A stretch of 64,000 bases of DNA from an uncultured Collinsella sp. (GTDB lineage: Bacteria; Actinomycetota; Coriobacteriia; Coriobacteriales; Coriobacteriaceae), in contig CAKUBM010000009.1 in assembly GCA_934643145.1 (NCBI GenBank), positions 1-64,000 on the forward strand. Direction: 5' to 3'. The translations under genes were made by a program, and so were the position numbers. Each line of letters starts with the position of its first letter. The first letter of the stretch is position 1. This document shows, piece after piece, positions 32,230-40,432 of this stretch. The notes beneath the pieces were generated by a model. The model was not told the DNA's origin, made no database searches, and was given only the letters and a program-made list of their open reading frames with translations.

Positions 32230-32459
32230 ATGTCGCTCCTTACATACACAGTTGCATACTCGCGAACCCGCACGCAAGGACCGAGGCCGACCGCGTCGCA
32301 ACGTCGCACGCCCGGAGCGTAGAGCCGGACGGGACACGCGAACGGCATCAAAGCCGATGGCACGTCGATTCGCATGCACGAGATTGTACTCCCCGTACGC
32401 GTCTGATAAAACGCTTTTCTTTAACTAAGTAAAGTATTTTCATTTGACCGAAGCAAAAA

Positions 32460-32487
32460 GGCCCGCCACCGTAAGCGGTGACGGGCC
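32460..32487 (-). terminator. Terminator of the DedA gene
   Basis: On the minus strand GGCCCGTCACCGC pairs with GCGGTGGCGGGCC, then TTTTTGC. It sits 30 nt past the stop. Confidence 0.85.
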
Positions 32488-32517
32488 TCAACTGCACGGT
32501 TTGCGCGCTGGCTCGAT

Positions 32518-33165
32518 CTACGCGTTCTTTTTGCCCAGCTTTGCCTTAACCAGACCGACCACGGTCGGGATGATCGACACGGCGACGATGCCGATAATCA
32601 GCAGCTCAAAGTGCTCCTGCACAAAGGGAATGCCGCCAAAGAAGTAGCCCAGCAGCGTAAAGAGCGTCGACCAGGTAATGCCGCCCAGCACGTTAAAAAT
32701 GACAAAGTTGCGCCAGTGCATGCCGCCCATGCCGGCGATAAAGGGCACAAAGGTGCGGATAAACGGAAAGAAGCGGCCCAGGAAGATGGCCAGGTGGCCC
32801 CACTTATCCAAGAAGTCCTCGGACTTTTTGATGCGCTCGGGCGTCATGGCCTTGACCTTGCCCGAGGCAATGATCTTTTTGCCAAAGAAATGGCCGATCA
32901 TAAAGTTGCACTGATCGCCCAGGATGGCTGCGGCCCATGCGGTGGCCAAAAGCGCCACGATATTAAAGCCGCCGTTGTGGGCAAAGAAGCCCGAGGCAAA
33001 CAGCAGCGAATCGCCGGGAAGGAACGGGAAGAACACCACGCCCGTCTCGATAAAGATAATCAGGAACACGCAGCCATAGGCCATAAGCGGGCCGGCGGCG
33101 ATCCAGCTGGCGATCGCGGTACGCGGATCCTTAAGCAGCTCGGCGATAAAATTGATGAAACCCAT
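32518..33165 (-). CDS. DedA family membrane protein
   Basis: This is a 215-residue protein. The DedA/SNARE-associated signature is present: FIETGVVFFPFLPGDSLLFA, then GDQCNFMIGHFFGKK, and FLGRFFPFIRTFVPFIAGMG with its essential arginines. About five membrane segments follow. DedA proteins act in membrane homeostasis and undecaprenyl-phosphate or phospholipid translocation; which substrate applies here is unknown. The start ATG 33165 has GAGAGG upstream; an upstream frame to 33249 is not supported. It is divergent from cysE. Confidence 0.93.
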   Translation of the reverse strand: MGFINFIAELLKDPRTAIASWIAAGPLMAYGCVFLIIFIETGVVFFPFLPGDSLLFASGFFAHNGGFNIVALLATAWAAAILGDQCNFMIGHFFGKKIIASGKVKAMTPERIKKSEDFLDKWGHLAIFLGRFFPFIRTFVPFIAGMGGMHWRNFVIFNVLGGITWSTLFTLLGYFFGGIPFVQEHFELLIIGIVAVSIIPTVVGLVKAKLGKKNA

Positions 33166-33389
33166 GAAGTAAAACCTCTCAGTTGTGGGCGCGGATACGT
33201 CCAAGTTGACCAGTATACGGTTGCGGCGCGACCATGCACACGACCGCACAAAAGCATGACTCCATTACCAGCAAGTTTGCATAACTGACACCTGTCACGC
33301 AAAGCCGTGAAAGATTGCTCTTCCTAATCCCTAGCGAATCGCTATACTTTATTGAATCGCATTGCCATGGCGCTAAGGGAGGGCGGCCG

Positions 33390-34094
33390 GTGAGCTTTAT
33401 CAATACCATTCGCGAGGACATCAAGACCGTCCAGGCGCAGGACCCCGCTGCGCAAAACGGCCTGGTCATTTTCCTTTCGTACCCCGGTCTTCACGCCAAG
33501 TGGAATCACGTGCCCGAGCACTGGCTCTGGGAGCATGGTCATCGCTCGCTCGCCCGTGTGCTCTCACAAATCACCCGCCACATCACCGGCGTCGAGATTC
33601 ATCCCGCCGCGCAAATTGGCAAGCACTTCTTTATCGACCACGCCATGGGCGTCGTCATCGGCGAGACCACCATTGTGGGCGACAACTGCGTGCTCTACCA
33701 GGGCGTCACGCTCGGCGGTACCGGTAACGAGACCGGCAAGCGCCACCCCACCCTGGGCAATAACGTCACCGTGGGCACGGGCGCCAAGGTGCTCGGCAAC
33801 ATCCGCATCGGCAACAACGTCAAAATCGGCGGCAACTCGGTCGTCGTCAAGGACGTACCCGATAACTGCACCGTCGTGGGCGTGCCCGGGCGCATCATCA
33901 AGCGCAACGGCTGCCGCGTGTTCGAAGAAAGCTTCGACGCCAAGCAGCACCGCGAGTATATGCCCGACGATGCCGCCGAGCAGAGTGCCCTCAACCGCCA
34001 GGGCATCACCGAGAATGCCCGCCGCGTCAAGGAACTCGAGCGAGAGGTGGCCGAGCTCAAAGCCCTCGTCGCCAAGCTCGTGGACGAGCGCTAG
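33390..34094 (+). CDS. cysE: Serine O-acetyltransferase
   Basis: This is a 234-residue protein of the short CysE/EpsC type. Acetyl-CoA plus L-serine gives O-acetylserine for cysteine synthesis. The left-handed beta-helix is clear from hexapeptide repeats: [20 protein letters not shown], then [20 protein letters not shown] and [19 protein letters not shown]. Catalytic His and Asp lie in [14 protein letters not shown]-terminal coiled coil follows ([19 protein letters not shown]). I chose GTG 33390 with GGGAGG 7 nt before; the frame upstream has no ribosome site. TATACT near 33342 is a likely -10. No cysK is adjacent. Confidence 0.94.
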   Translation: MSFINTIREDIKTVQAQDPAAQNGLVIFLSYPGLHAKWNHVPEHWLWEHGHRSLARVLSQITRHITGVEIHPAAQIGKHFFIDHAMGVVIGETTIVGDNCVLYQGVTLGGTGNETGKRHPTLGNNVTVGTGAKVLGNIRIGNNVKIGGNSVVVKDVPDNCTVVGVPGRIIKRNGCRVFEESFDAKQHREYMPDDAAEQSALNRQGITENARRVKELEREVAELKALVAKLVDER

Positions 34095-34132
34095 GAACGC
34101 AAGCGGCACAAAACGACATCGCACCGACGCAA

Positions 34133-34167
34133 AAGGCGCGCCAGGGAGTCCATCCCCGGCGCGCCTT
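34133..34167. terminator. Bidirectional terminator between cysE and the ABC operon
   Basis: AAGGCGCGCC and GGCGCGCCTT are perfect 10-bp arms with a 15-base loop. T-rich sequence follows on the plus side (TATTTG) and AAAA precedes it, so it can serve both convergent genes. Confidence 0.8.
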
Positions 34168-34174
34168 ATTTGTG

Positions 34175-34205
34175 ATGTGACAAAGGGACTGTCCCTTTGT
34201 CACAT
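34175..34205. repeat. GGGACA-core palindrome touching the ABC stop codon
   Basis: ATGTGACAAAGGGA (34175-34188) pairs with TCCCTTTGTCACAT (34192-34205), centre CTG. Its last base is part of the TAA stop of the minus-strand ABC gene. The centre GGGAC(A/T)GTCCC is shared with the palindromes at 45965, 46193, 54109 and 54335. Confidence 0.8.
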
Positions 34206-36217
34206 TATGCGAACTGGCTCAGATAGAGGTCGGCGTAGGCGCCCTCGGCAGCCAACAGCTCCTTGTGCGTTCCCTGCTCGATAATGTTGCCGTGATCCAT
34301 GACCAGGATGAGGTCGGCATCCACGATCGTCGACAGGCGATGCGCGATCACAAAGCTCGTGCGCCCATGCATGAGCGCGTCCATGGCGCGGCCGATGGCA
34401 AGCTCGGTGCGCGTGTCCACGCTTGAGGTTGCCTCGTCCAAGATGAGAATCGCCGGGTTGTTGAGCAGCACGCGCGCGATGGTCAGCAGCTGGCGCTGGC
34501 CCTGGCTAATGCTCTCGACATCGTTGGCCACCCGCGTGTCATAACCCTGCGGCATGGTGCGCACAAAGAAGTCGACCTGCGCGGCGCGGGCGGCAGCCAC
34601 GATCTCGTCGCGCGTTGCCTCGGGACAGCCATAGGCGATGTTTTCGGCAATCGTGCCGTCGAACAGCCAGGCGTCCTGCAGCACCATGCCAAACTGCTGA
34701 CGGAGCTCACCGCGGTTCATGAGGCGCGTATCCACACCGTCGAGCGTAATGCGGCCGCCGTCAATCTCGTAGAAGCGCATGAGCAGGTTGATGAGCGTGG
34801 TCTTACCCGCACCCGTGGTTCCCACCACCGCAATCTTCTGACCCGGTTCGGCGGTAAACGACACGTCGCGCATGAGCGGCTTTTCGGGCGTGTAGCCAAA
34901 GCGCACATGCTCAAAAGTGACACGGCCCTCCACGCGACCCGACAGCTTGGCGGCCTCGTCCGGCAGTGGATCGGCCTCCATCTCGGGCTCATCGAGCAGG
35001 TCGAACACGCGCTCCGCACTCGCTAGCGCGCTCTGCAGCGAGTTGAAAGTGAACGACAGCTGCGTCATGGGTTCGGACGCCTCGTAGATAAACTGGAAGA
35101 ACGCCTGGAACACGCCGACGGTCATGCGGCCGGCAACCAGCATGCTGCAGCCCACGAGCGCAATCACGATCTGCGCCAGGCGACCGATAAAGCGGACCGC
35201 GGGTCCGACGGCGTTGATCATAAAGTCGGCCTTGGCGCTCACGCGGGCCAGCTCGCCCGAGGCTTCGTGCACTTCGGCAGAGCTCTGGTGCTCGCGATTG
35301 AACGCGCGAATCACCAAACGGCCCGAATAGCCTTCCTCGACCGCGCTCGTGATTTTGGACACCCACTCCTGACGCTCGCCCGTCACATCATGCGTACGGC
35401 GCGAAACCACCTTGGTCACCAGCAGCGATACCGCCGTAAAACCCAAAAAGATCAACGTGAGCCTAACGCTATAGACGAACATCATGATGATGGCGCCCGT
35501 CACGGTACCGATCGATACCAGCAGCTGCAGCAATCCGCGCTGCATGCTCTCGGACATCTTGTCCAAGTCGTTGGTCGCACGGCTGACCACTTCGCCGGGG
35601 CGATGCGCGTCAAAGTAGGCGAGCGGCAGGCGGCTGAGCTTTTGCGCGATGCGGTTGCGCAGACGCAGGTTGAGTCGCTCGGCCACACTCGACATCAAAA
35701 AGCTCTGCAACGCATAGAACGACCCGGCGGCCGTCCAGATCAAGAAGTAGACAAAGATGGTCTTGCCGCATTGATCCCAGGTGATGCTGAAGGTGGTTCT
35801 GTTGGCAAACGCCACCTGTATATGGCCCCACAGCTCGTCGATAACATGAGCGCTATATGCCGGCGCGGCGGTGTTAAAGATGACGTAGAACACGATGCTC
35901 GCAAACACGATGTAGAAGCGCCAATGGTCGCCGGCGGCCTCGCCCCACAAGCGGCGCACCGTCGCCCAGGTATCGCGGGGTTTCTCGTCCTCATCCTCGT
36001 CGTCCACATCGCGCATGCGCTCTGCCTCCGCGCGGGCACGCTCGTCCTCGGCACGCTCGTTTTCCTCGTACAGCGCTTGGCGGCGAGCCTCACGCTCGGC
36101 CGCGGCCTTGGCAACGTCATCCAGCTCGGTCGGCGCGGCAGCCTGCTCGACCGCTTCGGCCGCGTCCGCAGCGGCGGCATCGATAGCGTCGCCGCGCTTC
36201 TTGAGCTCCTCGGTCAT
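34205..36217 (-). CDS. ABC exporter half-transporter with charged N-terminal extension
   Basis: This is a 670-residue permease-ATPase, about 90 residues longer than usual. The extra N-terminus is highly charged and alanine-rich, probably a coiled coil (AAAEREARRQALYEENERAE then DERARAEAERMRDVDDEDED). Six membrane segments and an ATPase domain follow: Walker A GTTGAGKTT near residue 465, signature ISQGQ near 569, Walker B ILILDEATSS with catalytic Glu near 586. The partner upstream has the complementary degenerate Walker B. GGGAGG lies 8 nt before ATG 36217. A GTG three codons upstream is possible. The gene overlaps the partner stop region, so translation is coupled. MarR heads the operon, suggesting drug-inducible efflux. 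Confidence 0.92.
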   Translation of the reverse strand: MTEELKKRGDAIDAAAADAAEAVEQAAAPTELDDVAKAAAEREARRQALYEENERAEDERARAEAERMRDVDDEDEDEKPRDTWATVRRLWGEAAGDHWRFYIVFASIVFYVIFNTAAPAYSAHVIDELWGHIQVAFANRTTFSITWDQCGKTIFVYFLIWTAAGSFYALQSFLMSSVAERLNLRLRNRIAQKLSRLPLAYFDAHRPGEVVSRATNDLDKMSESMQRGLLQLLVSIGTVTGAIIMMFVYSVRLTLIFLGFTAVSLLVTKVVSRRTHDVTGERQEWVSKITSAVEEGYSGRLVIRAFNREHQSSAEVHEASGELARVSAKADFMINAVGPAVRFIGRLAQIVIALVGCSMLVAGRMTVGVFQAFFQFIYEASEPMTQLSFTFNSLQSALASAERVFDLLDEPEMEADPLPDEAAKLSGRVEGRVTFEHVRFGYTPEKPLMRDVSFTAEPGQKIAVVGTTGAGKTTLINLLMRFYEIDGGRITLDGVDTRLMNRGELRQQFGMVLQDAWLFDGTIAENIAYGCPEATRDEIVAAARAAQVDFFVRTMPQGYDTRVANDVESISQGQRQLLTIARVLLNNPAILILDEATSSVDTRTELAIGRAMDALMHGRTSFVIAHRLSTIVDADLILVMDHGNIIEQGTHKELLAAEGAYADLYLSQFA

Positions 36218-36218
36218 G

Positions 36219-37955
36219 CTACTCACCTCCCTTCATCTGCGATTCCGCGATGGCGCGGTATACCTCGCAGGTTTCCATAAGTTCCTCGTGCGTGCCCAAG
36301 CCCACGACCTCGCCGTCCTTGAGCACAACGATCTGGTCGGCGTGCAGAATCGTCGAGATGCGCTGCGCGATGATAAGCACCGCGGCGTCGCGCGTCTCGT
36401 CCTGCAGCGCATGGCGCAGGGCCGCATCGGTCTTAAAGTCCAGGGCCGAAAAACTGTCGTCGAAGATATACAGGTCGGCGCGCTTCATGAGCGCGCGAGC
36501 AATGGCCAGGCGCTGGCGCTGACCACCCGAGAAGTTCGTACCGCCCTGGGCAACCGGGGTATCGAGCCCCTGCGGTTGATCGAGCACAAAGGTGCTCTGG
36601 GCAACCTGCAGCGCATGAAGCATGTCCGCCTCGGTCGCGTCCTCGTTGCCAAAGCGCAGATTGCTTGCCACGGTGCCCGAGAACAGCCACGCCTTCTGCG
36701 GCACATAGGCAATGCGCCCGCGAATCTCGTCTTGCGAAAGGTCGCGCAGGTCAACACCGTCCAGGTGGATGGCGCCCTTCGTGGCATCGTGAAAACGCAG
36801 CAAGAGCTTTGCCACCGTCGACTTACCCGAACCGGTCGAGCCCACGATCGCGGTGGTCTGCCCGCGACGGCAGGCAAAGCTCAGGTCGCACAGGGTGTCC
36901 TCATCGGCATCGTCAAAACGAAACGACATGTGATCGAACTCAGCGACCGCATCCGCATCTCCCTCGGAGGCAGGCGCCCCGTCACCCAGCATACGCTCGC
37001 CGTCCACGATGCTCGGCTCAATCTCCAACACCTGCTGTGCGCGACTTAGGCACGCCGCGGCGCGCGGAAGCGTCAGCACCACCATCTGGGCCATCATCAC
37101 AAAGAACAGGATCAGAAGCGCGTACTCCAGCACCGCCGAGATGCTCGCGATCTGCATGGCGTGGGCGCCCACGCGGTTGCCGCCCACCCACAGTACCGCC
37201 ACCTCGGCGATATTCATCAGAAAGAAGGTGGAGCTGTCGAGGCCCACAAACAGATGGTTGACTTTTATGGCGTTGGCGGCGTAGTCGCTAAACACCTCGT
37301 CCAGGCGCTGTTCCTCATGACGCTCCTTGTTAAACGCACGGATGACGCGCACGCCCACGATGTTTTCGCGCAGCACCACGTTCATGCGGTCGATAAAGCT
37401 CTGCAAGCGCATAAAAATCGGAGCCGCGTTGGCAACCGTAAAGACCGCCGCAACCAGCACGATCGCAACCACGACGCCCAGAAGCATGCCCATGGCCGGA
37501 TCGATGAGCCAGGCGAAGATGATGCCCGCCACCGCCAGGAACGGCACCGGCAGCACCAGCTGAATGGTCTGCAGAATCGCCTGCTGGATCACGTTGATGT
37601 CGTTGAGCGAGCGCGTAATCATCGAGCCCGTGCCAAACTGCTCAAAATCGCTGGCAGACAGCTCGAGCGACTTGTCGTAGACAGCGTTGCGGATGTCGCA
37701 GGCCACGTTGGCGGCCAGGCGCGCCGAAAGGTAGCAGCCCAGCACCGCGCCGCCGCTGGCCATGCCGGTCGCGATAAGCATGTAGAGACCGTTCCGCAAA
37801 ATGTAGTCGACATCGCCCGTGGTGATACCGGTGTTGACCATGTTCGCCAACATCGTGGGTACCAGCAGTGTGCCAACGTTGTCGATTAGCAGCACCAACA
37901 ACGTCACCGCGACAAGCCTGCGATACGGCTTCATAAACCTCATTAAGAGTCGCAC
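36219..37955 (-). CDS. ABC exporter half-transporter, degenerate-site partner
   Basis: This is a 578-residue permease-ATPase. After six membrane segments come Walker A GSTGSGKST near residue 370, canonical signature FSGGQRQ near 475, and Walker B LYIFDDSFSALD near 493, with Asp in place of the catalytic Glu. This is the same division of labour as the pair at 7760-11473. The gene starts at GTG 37955 inside the end of the MarR gene (12-nt overlap), or possibly at ATG 37943. Tight overlaps make MarR-ABC-ABC a single coupled operon. Confidence 0.92.
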   Translation of the reverse strand: MRLLMRFMKPYRRLVAVTLLVLLIDNVGTLLVPTMLANMVNTGITTGDVDYILRNGLYMLIATGMASGGAVLGCYLSARLAANVACDIRNAVYDKSLELSASDFEQFGTGSMITRSLNDINVIQQAILQTIQLVLPVPFLAVAGIIFAWLIDPAMGMLLGVVVAIVLVAAVFTVANAAPIFMRLQSFIDRMNVVLRENIVGVRVIRAFNKERHEEQRLDEVFSDYAANAIKVNHLFVGLDSSTFFLMNIAEVAVLWVGGNRVGAHAMQIASISAVLEYALLILFFVMMAQMVVLTLPRAAACLSRAQQVLEIEPSIVDGERMLGDGAPASEGDADAVAEFDHMSFRFDDADEDTLCDLSFACRRGQTTAIVGSTGSGKSTVAKLLLRFHDATKGAIHLDGVDLRDLSQDEIRGRIAYVPQKAWLFSGTVASNLRFGNEDATEADMLHALQVAQSTFVLDQPQGLDTPVAQGGTNFSGGQRQRLAIARALMKRADLYIFDDSFSALDFKTDAALRHALQDETRDAAVLIIAQRISTILHADQIVVLKDGEVVGLGTHEELMETCEVYRAIAESQMKGGE

Positions 37956-38443
37956 GACTCCCCCTCACCTTGATTCTCGGCCTGGCTCTCGGCAGCGATA
38001 TGCTGCTTAAAGGCATCGCACTCATCGCCGAGCGCATGGGAAAATTTTCCGATTAGGCGCATGATTTCGCGTTGCTCACACGGCTCAAGCGCGCCAAAGG
38101 CTCGCTGCTCGGCCTTGAGTGCCGGCAGCGCATAACGCTCGGCAAATTGCCTGCCCTCTTCGGTCAGGCTCACAACCTTATTCTTGCGACTGCCCTCGGC
38201 AAACTCCAGTGTGGCGAAACCCCGCGCCTTCAAGGTTTTAATTGCCGAGTTGATGGTCTGTTTGCTATAGAACCATTCGCTTGTCAGACGGCTTACAGCA
38301 ATACTGCCGCCCGCCGTGCTGGTATCGACGAGCATCCAGTAAGCGCAGTCCGAAAGGCCGCAGGCGCGCGAGAACTCCGAATAGATATGGTCGAGTCCAT
38401 TGAGCAACCGGTCGAAGTCGACCAGCGTAACCGCACTATTCAT
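37943..38443 (-). CDS. MarR-family transcriptional regulator
   Basis: This is a 166-residue protein. The winged helix-turn-helix spans about residues 40-110: YWMLVDTSTAGGSIAVSRLT, SEWFYSKQTINSAIKTLKAR and the wing GFATLEFAEGSRKNKVVSLT. The short acidic tail overlaps the next gene. As first gene of an ABC exporter operon it is expected to repress that operon until a ligand binds. The start ATG 38443 has GGTGGG upstream. No clear palindrome was recognised in the AT-rich promoter region 38444-38520. Confidence 0.9.
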   Translation of the reverse strand: MNSAVTLVDFDRLLNGLDHIYSEFSRACGLSDCAYWMLVDTSTAGGSIAVSRLTSEWFYSKQTINSAIKTLKARGFATLEFAEGSRKNKVVSLTEEGRQFAERYALPALKAEQRAFGALEPCEQREIMRLIGKFSHALGDECDAFKQHIAAESQAENQGEGESCDS

Positions 38444-38567
38444 CTATCCCACCATTCGATTGTCCGATTTTTGACCAATTTTGTGTCTCTAGATTAGTCC
38501 GAGTTTTGACTATCGTCAACAGGCTCTCCGCAAATGCTTGCACTTTTATGGCCTATCGGCAGAAAAA

Positions 38568-38598
38568 GACCGCCGGCGCGGGGGCGGCGCCAGCGGTC
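38568..38598 (-). terminator. Terminator of the 96-residue gene
   Basis: On the minus strand GACCGCTGGCGCCGC pairs with GCGCCGGCGGTC, followed by TTTTTC. Confidence 0.8.
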
Positions 38599-38624
38599 AC
38601 GTGAAAATCGGGTTTTATTGCCTG

Positions 38625-38915
38625 TTAGGCGGCGACGGCCTCATAGACCGTAGCGCCCGAGAAGCTGTCATGCAGGCTCTTGCCGGCAATCCACGGCAGC
38701 TCGACGACCTCGCAGACCGTGTTGACCAGCTCGGAGCAGTCAGTAAAGTGGCCCTTGTCGTTGAGGGCCTCGCAATCCTGAACACGCCAATAGCCATCGG
38801 TGTGCGTGATGTAGTACTCGTGATCGTCAATCGTCACAAAAGCGCGCGTCTTGGAACGCAGCAGCTTCAGAAATCCTTCGAAGTCGGTCTCGACGACATC
38901 TCCAGCCTGGAACAT
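38625..38915 (-). CDS. Small conserved-looking hypothetical protein
   Basis: This is a 96-residue acidic protein with no membrane segment. The start ATG 38915 is set by AGGAGGT at ideal spacing; the frame extends upstream but without a ribosome site. Its own terminator and clean coding pattern support a real gene. The sequence FEGFLKLLRSKTRAFVTIDD then HEYYITHTDGYWRVQDCEAL suggests a compact alpha/beta fold. I do not recognise a family. The unusually AT-rich upstream region (38950-39140) probably holds promoters for this gene and the nitroreductase. Confidence 0.75.
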   Translation of the reverse strand: MFQAGDVVETDFEGFLKLLRSKTRAFVTIDDHEYYITHTDGYWRVQDCEALNDKGHFTDCSELVNTVCEVVELPWIAGKSLHDSFSGATVYEAVAA

Positions 38916-39209
38916 GATGTTACCTCCTGGCCCGGCGCCACCACGGCGCATTGATAAACGTTGGTACTCCTTTAGTAAAACCTTTATCAATTGATATGCG
39001 CACATGATTTAGGCAAGTGGTAAAAAACCGCAGGGTAGACGGGATAAAACGTTTAATCATCTCACGTGCTTCTCACATTTTGCCAGCAGTTTTATGCAAA
39101 CCTATTTTTCCAATTGGTAGCTAGCGTTATTTGAGGTTTCGTGCACGATTACAGTTTTAGCTCGGCGGGTAAGAACGGGGCATCTGCAACGCCACTACAA
39201 GGAGACACC

Positions 39210-39731
39210 ATGGAGACTATCGAAGCGCTCATCCACCGCCGCAGCTGCCGCAAATACAGCGATCGTCCCGTCGAGGCCGAAAAGCTCGCCCGTATTATCG
39301 AAGCCGGCCAATATGCACCGAGCGGCATGGGCCGCCAGCCGGTGACGTTTGTCGCCGTCACCGACCCCGCGACCGTCGAGCGTCTCTCACAGCTCAACGC
39401 CCAGGTCATGGGCAGCAACGGCGACCCCTTCTATGGCGCCATGACCGTTGTGGTGGTGCTGGTCGACCGCAGCGTGCCCACGCATCTGGAAGACGGCTCG
39501 CTCGCCATGGGCAACTTGCTCAACGCCGCCTATGCACTGGGTGTCGATTCGTGCTGGATTCATCGCGCACACGAGGTCTTTGACTCGCCCGAGGGCCTGG
39601 AGCTGCTGGCCAGCTGGGGCCTGCCCGCCGACGGCAGTCTGCGCGGTGTCGGTCACTGCATTCTGGGCTATGCCGAAGACACGCTACCCGAGCCCAAACC
39701 CCGCCGCGACAACGTGGTGTATGTAAAGTAA
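39210..39731 (+). CDS. Nitroreductase-family FMN oxidoreductase
   Basis: This is 173 residues, the short single-domain class. The N-terminal FMN contact is IEALIHRRSCRKYSDRPVEA, then AGQYAPSGMGRQPVTFVAVT. The C-terminal loop is GVGHCILGYAEDTLPEPKPR, where the GYA-P-KPR pattern contacts the FMN phosphate in this family. It probably reduces nitroaromatics, quinones or similar substrates using NAD(P)H. The start ATG 39210 has AAGGAGA upstream. Hairpin CCGCCGTT/AACGGCGG at 39740-39760 may end transcription. Confidence 0.93.
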   Translation: METIEALIHRRSCRKYSDRPVEAEKLARIIEAGQYAPSGMGRQPVTFVAVTDPATVERLSQLNAQVMGSNGDPFYGAMTVVVVLVDRSVPTHLEDGSLAMGNLLNAAYALGVDSCWIHRAHEVFDSPEGLELLASWGLPADGSLRGVGHCILGYAEDTLPEPKPRRDNVVYVK

Positions 39732-39772
39732 TTAGTTCCGCCGTTCCAACGAACGGCGGACCCGCTCGCAAC

Positions 39773-40348
39773 TTATCTTGCCGGTGGAGTTGTCGTCGTT
39801 TCGTTCGTGTGGGTCGTTTCGGCATCGTCGCCCTGTTCGCCCTCGTCCTTTTGCGCATCAGCGATGGTGGAGGCCGCAGCAACGATGCCTCGTTGGGGCG
39901 CGACACCCGTCTGAGTCTGTGCGCCCTCGACGACCTCTGTACCTGCATGCGCGAGCTCGGGCGACTTGAACATTGCGTCCAGGTTGGCACCGCCGCCGGC
40001 GTAGCCAAGCGCTGCGAGCGCGATGACAATCACTGCAACGACGACCGCGATCGGAACATAACGATGCCAGCCAGCAGGGTTGAGCCCACTGCGACGAGCT
40101 GCCCCGCGGCTAATGTAGCCAAGCGTTCCGTCGTGCTTGAGCTTGGAGCCCACCACGCGCTTACGACCCCACAGCGACGACTCGGCCTGCATGGCCAAGC
40201 GGGCGCTTGCCGAAGGATAACCATATTTTGTACGCTTAAATGAGCCATCGAAGCCAGAGGCATGCTTGCCCCACGTCACCGATGTCGTGCGTCGGCTGAC
40301 CGGCGCGGCACTCCGCCTTCTGCGGCTCGGTTTTGTAGTCTCAGCCAT
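39773..40348 (-). CDS. Single-pass membrane protein, hypothetical
   Basis: This is a 191-residue protein. Residues 1-95 are basic and cytoplasmic (KPSRRRRSAAPVSRRTTSVT at the start). One membrane helix follows (YVPIAVVVAVIVIALAALGY, about 98-117). The last 75 residues are acidic, Thr/Glu-rich and probably outside (DEGEQGDDAETTHTNETTTT). No catalytic motif is seen. The start ATG 40348 has GGGGGCG upstream. The bipartite charge pattern resembles the anchor of a secreted tail. The family is not recognised. Confidence 0.75.
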   Translation of the reverse strand: MAETTKPSRRRRSAAPVSRRTTSVTWGKHASGFDGSFKRTKYGYPSASARLAMQAESSLWGRKRVVGSKLKHDGTLGYISRGAARRSGLNPAGWHRYVPIAVVVAVIVIALAALGYAGGGANLDAMFKSPELAHAGTEVVEGAQTQTGVAPQRGIVAAASTIADAQKDEGEQGDDAETTHTNETTTTPPAR

Positions 40349-40432
40349 ACGCCCCCGCACGCCGTAACCAAATCGAAACAATAACGCTTTGGACTGTAGC
40401 ACACGCGTCGCGCGCGGTCACGGGCGCCTCGC

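Noticed and set aside
32230..32379. N-terminal extension of IlvE by 50 residues
   Set aside because: The extension is Arg-rich and unlike the family; AAGGAGC before ATG 32229 sets a normal start, leaving an untranslated leader.
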